Below are positions 45,575 through 57,350 of a stretch of 64,000 nucleotides of DNA, one piece after another. The stretch covers positions 173,447-237,446 of the forward strand of contig JAODTK010005913.1 in assembly GCA_026419785.1 (NCBI GenBank), given 5' to 3'. Under the pieces are notes generated by a model. It was not told the origin of the DNA and searched no databases. It saw nothing but the letters and a program-made list of their open reading frames with translations. Every line of letters begins with the position of its first letter. Position 1 is the first letter of the stretch. Source of the DNA: Sclerodactyla briareus (taxonomy: Eukaryota > Echinodermata > Holothuroidea > Dendrochirotida > Sclerodactylidae). The translations under genes were made by a program, and so were the position numbers.

Positions 45575-46480
45575 TCAGTATTTTTGATTCGACTAATGAG
45601 TTTCGGAGTTTTAGCTGCGGGTACTAAGCAGCTCTACAAGTCATCATGTTCTCTCCGTCCGTCCGTTCGTTCGTTCGTTCGTCCGTTAGTTTCCGTTCGT
45701 GTGTCTGTTCTGTTCGTCACGTTCATTGTAACTTCTGACCGTACATGCGATCAGGTTTAAACTTGGGGGTGGATGAAAGTGGAAAACATGCCATTGGCTT
45801 AGGCTGAGAATTTTTGTTGGCATAGTGCAATGAAATTTTGAATTAAAATCCAATTTACATCCCCAATAAGTCTTCATTTGTAACTTCTGAACCGTACATG
45901 CAATCAGGTTGAAACTTGGTGGGTGGAGACGCATGCCACTGGCTATGGCTAAGGTACATTAGTTGCATAGTGTGATTGAGATTTCTAATTAAATCAATTA
46001 ATTACCCGCAATTTCCAACTTCCATTGCAGCTAGCTCTATGTGACAGTGTGAGAGAGGTTTGTTTACATATACTCCATCCCTCTGCGGACCAGTGTTTAC
46101 CTATCTGTCAAAAGGTCCATGTCTGCAGCCTAGTTGACAATAAAACCTATTGTCCAGGGGAAATGATTTGTTTCAAACACATCTTGCTCTAGATTGTTGG
46201 TGGTGTCAACCAGAAGAGTTGTTTTCACATGTCGGGTTCGCTTGGGTATATGTGGCTAATATACAGGCCTAGGAATGATTTAGTTGAGTACTTTGTGCTG
46301 GAACCGATAGCAAATATTAGGCCAATGTGGTAGACATGATCGAAGCCATTCAGGTTATTACATATTCATTGAGGTCCATTAAATGGGAACCAACAATACA
46401 TGTGATTGGGGAAGACATGCAGTGTATTCGCCACAGAATTTTGCCGTCGGCAGCTATCAAGACGTTTCGACTTGCGCTTT
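45575..46480 (+). repeat. Dispersed 'ttttagctgcggg' repeat, copy 2 (nested)
   Basis: Second copy of the family at 29190-30040, in the same orientation, sharing start ('ttttagctgcggg', 'ctctacaagtcatcatgt'), middle ('aagttgacaataaaacctat'-like words) and end ('catgcagtgtattcgccac', 'cgacttgc'). It carries an extra partial repetition of 'cgtacatgcgatcaggtt' followed by 'aaacttgg' (45753 and 45893). It interrupts the right arm of the foldback and is therefore the younger insertion. Confidence 0.8.
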
Positions 46481-46494
46481 CTATTATGCAGTGA

Positions 46495-46871
46495 TGGCGA
46501 TTGTCGAATAAAGTATGTGAAAAGATCATTATGCGACGGTGGTAACTGCCGAATAATGAGTAAAGAAGTCATTATGCGAGGGTGGCAACTGCTGAATAAT
46601 GCGTAAAGACTGTCATTATGCGGTAGCCAAGTCTGGTCAATTAATGGTTTGATCACAAACGAAGTTTACCAATATTGTCCGAAAACGGCACTCATTATGA
46701 TGGCAAAAGACATGTTCGTCCGAAAAATAAGTAATTGTCGTTATGCGAAGAATACCCGAGTCGCATAATGAGGAGGTTTTTTGGGTCATTGTGTGACGGA
46801 GAAGTTGTCTTGCATAGTGAGGAACCGCGTTAGAATAAATTAATCGAAGAATGTCTGTTTTAGCGTTCCAT
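46495..46871 (-). repeat. Right arm of the foldback, outer piece
   Basis: Reverse complement of about 43025-43330. Array words 'gatcattatgcgacggtgg' and 'ctgccgaataatgag' run to about 46640; the outer unique part follows to 46871, where 'gcgttccat' mirrors 'atggaacgc' at 43025. Confidence 0.85.
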
Positions 46872-47089
46872 AATGTTCGCTGTGTGTTCCGCCTGTTTAT
46901 GGTTCGATTAGTTTATTCACTGAACTGAGGAATCGAGGAATTTGCAAAGATGACTCAAACAAAATTGTGTTTAATAGTCTTTTTTATGTGGAAGTAATTT
47001 ATTCATAGGTAGAAACCTGCTTAGCAGGACCGTCTGGTTGAAAATCGGAAGATCCACGACATCCAAGAGGCTTCGAAGAGCAGCTAGAA

Positions 47090-49470
47090 ATTGTAATTGA
47101 CCGACTTTTTCGAAAACATGTTCACCGCCCAATGTGAAACTGAGGTAGGCCTAGATACCTAAAAACCAATGGAAATGGAGGATCAGTTTATTGACACAGA
47201 AGTTAAAAGCGCCGCCTATAAAATCACTGGAAAAATAACAAAGCCGAGCGCAGGAATCGGATAAGATACACGAGAACAGTGTTGAAGTGTTTGGTCCAAA
47301 GGTCATCAATGTAGGCATCGTAAAAAACGTGCTAAACAACATCGCAAAGACAGGGGAATACTTATTCCATTACCAAACCAGACAAACCGAAGGACCAGTC
47401 GGAACTACGGCCAATCATCTTATTGTCGATGCTTAGGAAAAAGGTAGCAATATGCATGATCAGACGAGTGGGAGGAAAATTGGAAAATTGACCAAGGAAA
47501 ATACCAATAACACACTGGGAGGCATCATTAACAGAGCGGGAAGAAAGAAAAAGAACTGTTTACAATGTTAAAACACTTGCAGGAAAGGCCACCTCAGAAA
47601 ATTATCACATCGTAGTCAAATTAGACATGAGTTTAAAACATTCGACACGGTCAAAAAAGAAAACACCTGATCAAGACTCAAAAAATCATTAGAATGTCCA
47701 GCCCCTCGAACGGTGGACAAGTGAACTGGCCCGATGCGGCCGGTTCCAGGACATAAAAAATCAAGCCGCTTCTCCCCAAGAGATCATCTCCTTGACCAGT
47801 TGGTATTTGACATTGAAGTGGTTTCAATTGTACTGGGAACGAAGTTTTTTTGAACGTGAAAATCGAAACAGCGACGGTGGGGAGGTAAGACGTGACACAC
47901 AAAAAATGAAATTGTCTGGCAGAAATTTATGAGATACATCGAGTTATTTTTTCAGAAAAAATTCAACAGGAAAAGTAAATACGGAGCGGTCGGCTCCGAC
48001 AACGAAAGTTAATATTTTCAACTATCCACTTTTCAAACTTTGAACGGAATTCATATGAACTTTGAGTCTATCGTTTTCAGTCCAAATTGAACAGATTTTG
48101 GATCATTGAAAACGTTTATTTCGTCGGGGGGGGGGGGGGGGTTTCTACTATTTGCCAGCGATCCAAATTCGACAATTAAAATGAGAGAATGCGAATTATT
48201 CAATCATTTCATTTTATAAAAATTCCCAGTCCGCAGTAAGTCTTAGAAACAACAAGAATGTGAACCTGTCTCAGGTAGGGGTCGATTAGACTCTGTCAGG
48301 TCGGTTTCAAGGGGCGAGTTCAGTAAAGTTCTAGAACTGAGAAGAAGAACTGCAAATATGATGGTATTTTGACTGAAAGATGTCTCACTAAACCTTAGAA
48401 TTGGGAACACCCTGGGAAAGGAAATAGTCACCAAGATCGGACTGAGTATGTTCTCAGGGAGAGTTTCTCAGTCCCATTTCTATTCACCCTATACTGCCAA
48501 GAGACAGGCCACGAGGAGACCACTATATGCAAAGCCGCCCGACAGAAAAACATTCATACCCAGTACACCTTCAAGACCATAATTATGCAAGCTCCCAGAC
48601 GGTTAGGTCTAGATTGAGCAACAGTATGAAGATGCTATCTGTTTCATCAACAATGCAAGAGAAGAACACATGCAGATAGCGTCAGACGAAACGTACCAAG
48701 GAAGTTAAACGACAGAAACCTAAAAGTCCGAGGCCCCCAAAAAGAAGAATACATCATCAAGGAGTGTAAGGGATGAGGAAGTGGAAACATTGTGAATATG
48801 GGGAGCAAACTGAACACCAGGGCAGATATAAAGAGACGGAAATTGTATGGCGATGGGCGATGGCAGCCTTTCACTATCAAAAAACGCTAACAAGTTAAAT
48901 TGGGAATCAGAATAAAAATGAGAATTTTCCGAAGGCCTATAGCGCAGCGTGTTTAAGTTTATAACAGCGAGTTGTGGACTCTGAACGAACGCTGGAAACA
49001 GAAATAGACGTCTTCCAAAGGAACCAAGCTATTGAGGGAAAATACTACAAATCAACTGGCCATACACATCTCAAACAAGGAACTGTTCAGAAGAACCGAA
49101 CAGGAAGGCTGGAGTTTGTAAGAATAAAGAAAAGACGACTGAAGTGGCTGGGTCGCCGGATAGACTTCCAGGAAATACACCAGGCACTGCGAAACAGCTA
49201 TGAAAGAGACGGACGGCACTTATATATAAGACCATTGAAGAGACCACAGAAGAGGACGACCAAAGACAACGGATTTGTCCACAATTCAACAAGCAAATGA
49301 GACCACTGGGAACCAAACTAGAGACCCCCAGTTGGCAGAAATGACTCATGGAAACAGGGAACAATGGAGAAGATTGGTGGCAGGCAAGTTTTTTGACGGG
49401 GGCGCAGGCCCACAACGGCGGAAGCGAGCAGAAGAACAGAAGAAGTTTAGTTCGCCAGGCATGCAGGCTA
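47090..49470 (+). mobile_element. LINE with RT and 'RRRLKWLG' C-terminus, decayed
   Basis: Read in changing frames: a pre-RT segment (about 47090-47260), 'GPKVINVGIVKNVLNNIAKT' (47295-47355), 'KPDKPKDQSELRPIILLSML' (about 47379-47438), 'TVYNVKTLAGKA' (about 47557), 'VVKLDMS-TFDTV' (about 47613-47652), residual text for the catalytic half (about 48250-48900), and an open C-terminus 'SERTLETEIDVFQRNQAI' with 'RTGRLEFVRIKKRRLKWLGR' and 'LRPLKRPQKR'-like residues (48974-49300). A last piece, 'MTHGNREQWRRLVAGKFFDG', lies at 49340-49400. This C-terminus typifies a large group of LINE endonuclease-RT proteins. A catalytic YADD was not found intact. Inactive. Confidence 0.88.
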
Positions 49471-49471
49471 T

Positions 49472-49585
49472 GGTTCAACCAAGTCGCTGACTCGCGACTG
49501 TGTGTATTCCGGTACCCTACATCACCCATGTGATCTGTGTAGGGAAACAACATACTCAGTCGCGAGTTAGCGGCTAGTTCAACTT
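49472..49585. repeat. 114-base imperfect palindrome after the LINE
   Basis: Outer arms 'ggttcaaccaagtcgctgac' and the complement of 'gttagcggctagttcaactt' pair. Next come 'tcgcgactgtgtgta' and 'tactcagtcgcga', and the centre is 'ccctacatcacccatgtgat' with 'ctgtgtaggg', itself nearly self-complementary around 49528. The whole locus can fold into one long hairpin. It could be a short foldback MITE or the 3' terminus of the LINE. Confidence 0.85.
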
Positions 49586-52500
49586 ACTTCAAACTAGGCC
49601 GTCAGTGCGCCCGATGTGGCATTGTGGACACCTTCACGGTTTGCAGCGCGGAGTCATGGTTCGTAAGTTACTAATAATAGTAGTTATACTAACTCTGCCT
49701 GAGATTTCTGTCATATCTTTCATCCTCGAAACTATTTCTTAGATCACTTGAATCATTCATTATACTGCTTATGAAGCGCAAATTTCAACAATTCCAGTTC
49801 ACAAAAAAAAAAAAAAAAAAATTATATCTGTAACAGCCTACAGTAGGGGAGTTAGTTCGCGACGCGATGTCGATAATTTCACGTTGCAGAGTTTGCAACT
49901 TCTGCTCACAATTGGCTCCATGGATGAATGCAATTACTTGATATTTCATACATAATTGTAAGCACAATAACATATGTACATCCCATAGACTTGTGAATGA
50001 CGATAATCATACCTCACAAAAGTGTTGTGCGAAAAACGAGATAAGTATTTTTCTGTGCTTACCAACATTGATTGTTGAACAGTTTTCATAGAATGGCGCC
50101 ACAGTGGACAAGTCAAATCCACTTTCTCGTGTAACTTTAAACCCAACCACAACTTTTTCTTCTGAACGAACACTTTGATAGCCTTCAATCCCATTGTTCC
50201 TCATTTGTCTCGAAAGTGAACTGGATCTAATGCGCAGTAATGCCGCACAAGGCCAGGCAGAAAGAAGCACAGTACTCATGAATCATCCGTATGAGTGAAG
50301 GACAACTTCCCAGGACTTTGATGAAACGTAGATGTGGAGAATGCGAAAACTCTATCTATAGTCAAACCCCAGTTCAAGACGATGTTCCTATGTGGAGTGA
50401 TGGCATTCAAATTTGGGCCTTGACCAGAGTAAATTTGGGAATCCCATTGCACAATACGCATGGGTCACACTGAAACACCACAGGAAATTATGTTAATTGT
50501 TTTGATTGTTTCATTTGTTGTTGATTAAGTCAACACTTAGCAGAAGTCCTGTTGTCTTCCTCTTCACCAAAGTACATCAACACCTACCAACCCACTACAG
50601 CATTCCTCTCCATATCACGGAAACGCTTTTCGAAGTGAAATCAATGTCTGAATTTCAATGGAAAACAGAGGATGTTCGTCAGGGTTGTGCAAGTAGGACA
50701 TCAATTTATTATTGCATGATGGGATTGCATGTCGATCTTGGCCAATACACATGCTTCACACAAATTCACAAACTTCAAATGACTTTAACCTAACGGGAAG
50801 TTCTATGGACTTCCGGTTTGGACTGACGCATTCAGTTTTTTTATCCAGCTATTAATTAGGCGTATAGCCAGCCAGCGCCGTTTTATTGTGACGTTCGATG
50901 AGGCTTCCCAGCCAGCGGTGCGAGACTTCTTCTCGCGGACAAAGACAACCAAAAAAGAAAAAAAAAGCCCGGCATCTCGCGAAGATCCAGCACAGACCAA
51001 CCACAGCTCATTAAATTCTCTATTGTGCACATTTTCAATAGGCTCCATTCTTCCGCGAAGCCCTCGCGGACGTTTCGACACCTGTCAATAAAGAGAACCT
51101 CAACAGTTTTACGCTCCCGTTCGCAGCTGTGAATGTAATTAGGATTATATCGATCGGTACGCTGCTGAGTGGTCAGTATACTTCCACAAATGGCGAATTT
51201 GTCTTTTTGTTCTGGTGTAGTAGACTGTACTACCCCACCACCATGCCCGATTAATGTTTAGATCGTAGGTAAATGATTTAATTGCTTTCGAGAAGCATTT
51301 TGCAAAGGTTCGCAAAATATTTGGAAAAGTCAAGTTCTGTAACATTTTCGAGAACTAAATAAGAGTGTTCTGGACGTGTTTTTGTGATAATTTGAGATTG
51401 CAGCAAACGCAACATTTTTCCGGGAGCGTTTTGGTCTTCTGTGAGTTGCTTCAAAATATTCATATTTCATACTTATTGATTAAAAAGATGTATAATCATT
51501 TCAAAAATGTAATAACAGTTCACCACGATTTGATGATATATTTTGTTGTCGGTCTTTACATAATGAATTGAATGGAAAATAGTGCTTGCGAAAGAACTGT
51601 TTTCAAAAGAAGTCGGGTTCGAAATGCTGTGGAAATTTTTTCTGTGTGTGGCTACTTAAAAATATATCCCGTTACTGTTTTGGTCTGGCGGGGGGTGGGG
51701 GGGGGGGGAGGGGCAGGGGAAGAAGCAGGACCGACCTCCTCATAAAGTACATGCCTTGCTGTAGTGGCTGTTATGCAGTGCATTTCACGTTTGGAAACCT
51801 GCCCAAGTGGACACATCAATGTAAGGGAACTACTGGTGAATTCCGACGGAAAAGGTTTGCTCGCAATTTAGAGATGTATAGATAAATGCTGGTTGTTTGC
51901 CAACTCGCAGGCTTGTTTGGTTAACGTTACGAGCAGAAATAATAATGAGCTCATTTTTAATGTTATAATTTCATCACGCTGTCACAATGTAGGGTCAACA
52001 GCATTTTGTTTCATTCGTCTAAAAAAAGGAATGTTTCAGTCGGCTGAGATTAGCAGTTTGAGATTAGCAGTTAGTTTGGAATCAAGCACAACACCCGGCC
52101 TGTAGTAAAGGTCATGCCCTTAACCCCCTTCCTTATGGGTGATTTCAGTTAATTTAAGTAAAATGCAGTTCTGGTGGATGTGTCTACTGTGGGTGGAGTT
52201 GTAATCATGGTGACGGCGCTATTTACTTTTTTTTCTTCCACTATTTACTCGGTTAGGCCAAATGTAAACAGGTGCGGTAAATTACCGTTTCAAAATCATC
52301 ATTGCTTTAGGCATCGTATGTGTCGCCAGAGCCAACTTTTTTTTCTGTTAACATTATTGAAAGAGCTGCGGCTAGTTACTTAAACAATTTCTTTCAACAT
52401 TGTTGCTTGCTTTGAGTGATAGTTCTCAATTCCGTTTTGCTTGAGCATTGCAATGCTCAAACGTTTTTCGTGTTGCTTATTGTACCAGCTCATCTTGCGT

Positions 52501-54635
52501 GTAATGTTAGAGCCCGGGAACGGCCGTATCTTTGTTTGCTTGATTAATATTCGAACGGACGGACTTTGGTTTTACCGGTAACTGTAGGTGCCCAAACTTC
52601 GGCGGAGGATGAAGGAGTGTATTCACCAATGAAGAACGCACTTTTTCAACAAGGAATGGAAAAATAATTCCGGGAATGCTTTTATTTACCATTGGAAATG
52701 AAAGTGATGGTCTAGGGGTAGATGAGGTGGACACCGGGGCAATTTGATGCACCTTGGATTGGAACCGCCCCCCCCATGACCCCGTCGCCGAAGTTATTCG
52801 CAACAGGCCTGGCTGAGGGCGGTATTTTGCGCCGTTAAATAAGCCCCTGTTAAAATCATCGCAGTTGTCCTTTAATACTTATGCAAATTATCCAGATTAT
52901 ACCACTTTTATGAGGTGTCAACCCCGAATGAATTAATTGACATATGGTCGATCTACCTGTAGGCTGCGCTCACAGGCTCCTTTGTACCTGTACTAAAGCG
53001 TGCGTTCACACCTCGCGCTACAGCGGCCAACTTTCTGTTTCAACACTTCAGGTTTGGAACCAGCTTGCATCTCAATTAATCTACCCAAAAGACCAACTAT
53101 GTAGCTGAGAAAAGTTTAGAACTTTTCATTCCCCCATATTGGCTTTTGGCAGGTGAGATTACGGGAAGTATTCACCCGCAATCAGTCAGGAATCTCCATA
53201 AATGCTTTCAAGTTATGTCTGGGGTTACAAAGTTGCCACTCTAAGATATGAATCATCCTGTAGATTTTCTATGGTAATGTCGGCATGTGCCCAATATGAA
53301 TGATAGGTCGCCAAAATGAGCCCTGAGTGGGCACCCAATTCTGTTTACAAAACTATGTTTCAAAACAAGACAGGCTGGAAAAAACAAAGTAGGATTTTCC
53401 CCAATTTTACGGTCCAATTGGCTGTGTAAGTGTCAATTTATAATAATGTAATTTAACTTGTAGTGGATGGATGTTCTGGAATGATGTTTTGAAGGTTCTA
53501 GAGGGATGTGTAATCAGAGGGAGAAGTTAGAGGCATGAGGTTACGGATTTTGTCACCTTCAATACCTGTAGTTCAATGGCAGTGTGCTACATAAAATTTT
53601 CTTCTGATACGTGACAGGTCTATCCCTAATTTGGGGTCCATGGTGTCCCGTCCTTCCGATCCCTAACAGGGGGTCCTCCCTGCTTTTCGATTTGATTATT
53701 TAGAAAACTTATATCCTGAATGAGGTACTATGGGAATGTAACTACAGAAAACCAAGTTACATGTTTTGTTGGAGCAGGTTATATTTTATTTGTTGGTATT
53801 GAAGCCTTCAGAATGGCACGTATGGTCATGGACATGGAAAATGATTTTTTCACATCCTTACTTTTCTGTACTTTTGTACTCTATTGATCAATGGAATGAG
53901 TTCAATGGATTAATGAGGGGCAGGAAATTGCTGTGTAACCAAAAATTAGCAATTTAAAGTGCTGGATCATTTGGTAACATCACATCAATAAGGTTTGGTG
54001 TCCGATTTGGTGTCCCGGTCACACCCACGTCTCAACATGTAAGTGGAGCATAAGGTTTCAAAAGTGGATGTAGTAGTCTAAAAAATGGTCAGGACTTCTT
54101 TTTAGGATGCATTCATGTCAATTATGACACTTGGTGCTTCCGATCCTCAGTTTAAATTTTTGGTATGGTGTGGGACCGGACACCAAAACCATGGGGTGTC
54201 CCATCACGTTAGACAACCACCACATTTTGTTGTTTTGTCTACTTTTCGTGTAGATAAGTTGAAAAGGGAACAGGATTTGCAGAAAATATGTATCGATGTA
54301 ACTGCTATTGAAGAAATGTACATTAACCTGATATCAATATTGCACGTCTCTCCATTTTTGTTCTTCATTCACGGGGGGGGGCTTTTCCCCTTCCATCAAA
54401 TTTTGAGCCGAAAATATTTTTTGATGAAATGCATTCGAGCAACTCTTAGTTTGTAGGGGGTGGTGTGAGGTGTTCCACGGTCGTCCCGTCGCCAAAATAT
54501 TCTGTGTCAGTAATCTCTTCACTTACTCAACTTACCACCCCGATTGCCCTTTGCAACCCCACCGCGCGCCATTTGACCTCTGCAACTTTTGTTTACAGTT
54601 AGTCCCGGGCTGGCAACCCTAAATCGCTTCTTACG
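49586..54635. other. No gene recognised (5 kb)
   Basis: No supported gene. Landmarks are an A run at 49802-49820 and a G tract at 51692-51710. The opposed frames at 50803-51081 (minus, 92 codons) and 50888-51091 (plus, 67 codons, with 'caataaag' at its end) might hide an exon, but I see no family signature in either. 52700-54500 is unremarkable, AT-leaning sequence with several short-lived open frames. Confidence 0.35.
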
Positions 54636-54639
54636 AATT

Positions 54640-55620
54640 TTGTTGGCACAGTGCGACATTGGGTCATCATGATGGTCTAACCGCTTTACTTTGGGTGTTT
54701 AACAGGAATTTTTTTTCCAATTTCCTAATTGAGCCCATGGGCCATTTTCATGAAATTTCAAACATGGTCACCTGAAATGCTCTCCTCCCACAACTTCATT
54801 GATTTTCTTCAAACTGCAATGTAATGGTCCTTGGTAAAGGCATTGGGAATTTGGGAATTGATGAGGAGACAATTGGACTATGTCGCGCAAGATGCCCATG
54901 ACAATTATACTACGCAGACTAAAAGTTTGGGATTGTGTGTCAGTTATGATCACATTTCTAAGCCAGGAGCAGTTTGGGGTTGAGATGTAACACCTCTGAA
55001 CTGCTCCCCCCTCCATGCCCTTTTGACCCCCTCCCCTACCCAGAGATGTAGAGGGGGAGAGGTCCGGCTGTTCATAAGCCTCCAAACCCATTTCTTTTCC
55101 TTTGGGCTTTTCGGAATTTGTTGGTCCTCCTGGTCTCTACTTGAGCCATGGGCCCATTTCATGAATTTCACCCAATGGGTACTTGAAATGATTCTCCTCC
55201 CACAAGCTTCAATTGATTTCCTTCAACTTAACATGTAATGTCCTTGGGTAAAGGGGCCCATTTGGAATTTGGGGACCCCTAGGGGCCAAGATATGGATCC
55301 TGCAAGATCTTTTTCTCCTACCAATTCTTTTGCATAGTGCTGTTTGTTCGTTCATATGATGGTCTAATAGCTGTAACCTTCAGGGTGCCCAGGGTTTTAG
55401 GACCCAATGCACAGTGTCACTGGGGGCCCTGTGGCTCCTTGTGGAATATTTATTGACGGCTAACAGTGCTAAGACATCTTAGGTCCATATGAAGACATGT
55501 TCAAAGTCGTAAAGGTCACAAGGGCCATTGTTTGCACTGCCTACATAATTTTATATTCGTCTTGGTACATTTGTGCGGTTTGAGCTACAGCACAATTGGT
55601 GCTCTAGTTTATGGAAGCTT
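54640..55620 (+). repeat. 'cacagtgctgatgttcg' family, locus A
   Basis: The unit reads roughly 'ttggcacagtgcgac', 'catcatgatggtctaa', 'gggccattttcatgaa', 'ctcctcccacaacttcattg', 'attttcttcaa', 'atgtaatggtccttgg'. A second unit starts near 55130 with 'gggcccatttcatgaatttc'. The right end (55450-55620) contains 'gctaagacatctt', 'ttggtacatttgtgcggttt' and 'gagctacagcac', also found at 59380-59540, so it is probably a true end of the family. No frame is conserved. Confidence 0.8.
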
Positions 55621-56035
55621 CTTCAATGATTGAACCCATTCCTCCCCTCCCTGTGAAACACTCTTTTTATTCACATACATTATTCATTCACTATCTCCTA
55701 TTCGTTTATCTATTCCCACCACGATAAAATGAGCTGACGCATTTCGATCACGAGATATCGGAAGTGTTGCTGCAAAGTTTCCGCAGGGGCAGAATCAATT
55801 GCCACCCCTATGAATTATAGAGAATTAACACCCCTGCCAGTAACTTCCCATGATCCATTCACATTGATTTATACCATGTACGCGGAAGAGTTGGAATCCC
55901 CACTGCCAGTTCGATTAACAAAATATGAAAGCACTCAGTAAGAAAGTCTCCTAACATACATTGGCACAAGTGCGGATGAAAGCTAGGCTAGAAATCTTCC
56001 CAAACGATTTTTTACTTATATATCATTATGTTGTA
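55621..56035. other. No gene recognised
   Basis: Short unique-looking stretch between two repeat families. Nothing supported. Confidence 0.4.
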
Positions 56036-56039
56036 TGTC

Positions 56040-56920
56040 CCCCACTTCAAAGAGATATTATGGTTTTGGGCTTCGCCGTCCTCCGCCGCGTCGCGTCCGC
56101 CGCGTTTCTTGTTAGCGCATAAACTCTCCAACACTTTGTCCCTTTGAGCTGAAACTTGGCACCCATGTCCGTCTTAGTGAATCTCGGATGAGTTCGAGTG
56201 GGCATCGCCACATGAACGGGTCCACTAATTTGCATAATTTCCACGATTGGAAGATTTTCCCTGTTAGCGAATAACTCTTTAATGCTTTATCTGATCGTTC
56301 TGAAACTTGTTACACTTGTCCGCCCTAGGGAAAGCTCGGATAAGTTCGGAAGTGGGCATCGCCGCATGCTGGGGGCCGCTACTTTGGTCATAATTTCCGC
56401 TAATTTCAAAGTTAGTTCGATTTGAACGAACTTGTTGGGTAGGGAGTATCGTTGAATCCGAAAAATGTGGAGGTAATTCAGGTCTCGAAGGTCAAATTTG
56501 GGAAATTTATGCGTTTTCCGACCTTTGTCAGCTTGAACGAAACTTGGTGGGAACAATATATGAACCCAAATGTGGAGGTCATGTCAAGGTCATCGAGGTT
56601 GAAAATTGCGAAATTCATGCGAATTTCCAAACTTTGTCAGATTCCACGACTTGTTTGATGGGCTACATATTGTTCTCACAAGTTAGAAGTCATTTCACCG
56701 GCCATCATGTGTCAAATTTGCATAATTCAATGTGCCTATTAACACCCATGGATTACAACCAAACTTGGTGGGTGAAAGTTTGTCTTGGTTTCTGACCAAA
56801 AATGGGGGTCTTTATGGGGTGTAGAATACTTCTTCCGCAATGGCTCAAAATCATCAATGCTCAAAAGTGGGGTATACACGTGGGCGTTTTTACCCGCCTA
56901 CACATTCTCCGTTATCCAGG
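56040..56920 (+). repeat. Dispersed 'gaaacttggtgggtgga' family, copy 3
   Basis: It has an internal tandem part with a period of about 155 bases: 'gttagcgcataaactct..gagctgaaacttggcac' at 56112 and 'gttagcgaataactctt..ttctgaaacttgttaca' at 56262, each followed by 'gtccg', 'ctcggat' and 'gtgggcatcgcc'. Further 'gaaacttggtggg' and 'ggaggtcat' words follow, and the copy ends at 'ggtatacacgtgggcg..cctacaca'. It aligns in order with 20480-21010. Confidence 0.8.
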
Positions 56921-57239
56921 TTGTTAATGTTCTTGTTAGGTATCATGTATAAACAGAAATAATGCCGTCATGTTTCGTCAGTAGAATCACATGTGTGCTT
57001 TTGAATGCAACATTGTTTTTAACTCTTCAGCACAATTTAGAGTTTTTTTTCGTTAGCATGTATCCTGTTATCTTCATAAGTGTTATGTGACCGTAAAACA
57101 TGCGAGCATGTGGGAATGATGTAAATTCCCTCTGATTTAGACATCGGGCCGTCGGACAGTACGTGGGAAAAGTTGTGCTACTTTTCGACAGAGCGTTGTG
57201 CATATTATTTTGGGTTGTCTGGACAATCATAAAATGCAA

Positions 57240-57350
57240 GGCAAGAGTCCCCAAGTCCTTTGGGTCGAGCCTGATTCTGAGTCATGGAACTTGAGCCCGA
57301 GTCCTGAAAATAGGACTTGATGTCCGGACTCGAGTCCGAGTCACGACTCA
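57240..57350. repeat. 'gactcgagtccgagtc' words
   Basis: Irregular repeats of 'gagtcc', 'gactcgagtccgagtcacga' and 'gagcccgagtcc'. They resemble the 'gactcgagtca' minisatellite in the 2.79 kb duplication and lie at the 3' edge of the minus-strand CR1 element. Confidence 0.6.

Larger units (their letters stand above)
43025..46871. mobile_element. Foldback-like element with long composite inverted repeats
   Basis: The left arm (43025-43560) is matched in reverse complement by two pieces on the right, 45340-45560 and 46495-46871. Outer parts share 'atggaacgc', 'cctcattatgcaagacaa', 'cattatgcgactcgggta', 'gacgaacatgtctttgcc' and 'cggacaatat'. Inner parts share 'gaaaattttctgcaagggct' and 'gtacaatattcgaaaaagat'. 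Between lies an array of 'cgcataatga' and 'tcattattcggca' words. The right arm is split by a 900-base repeat insertion (45575-46480). The centre (43561-45339) has no recognised transposase. I infer a foldback-type DNA element; target-site duplications were not identified. Confidence 0.75.

Noticed and set aside
50803-51091. Opposed 92- and 67-codon frames with a nearby 'aataaa'
   Set aside because: The hexamer is common by chance; there is no recognisable protein text and no upstream exon.
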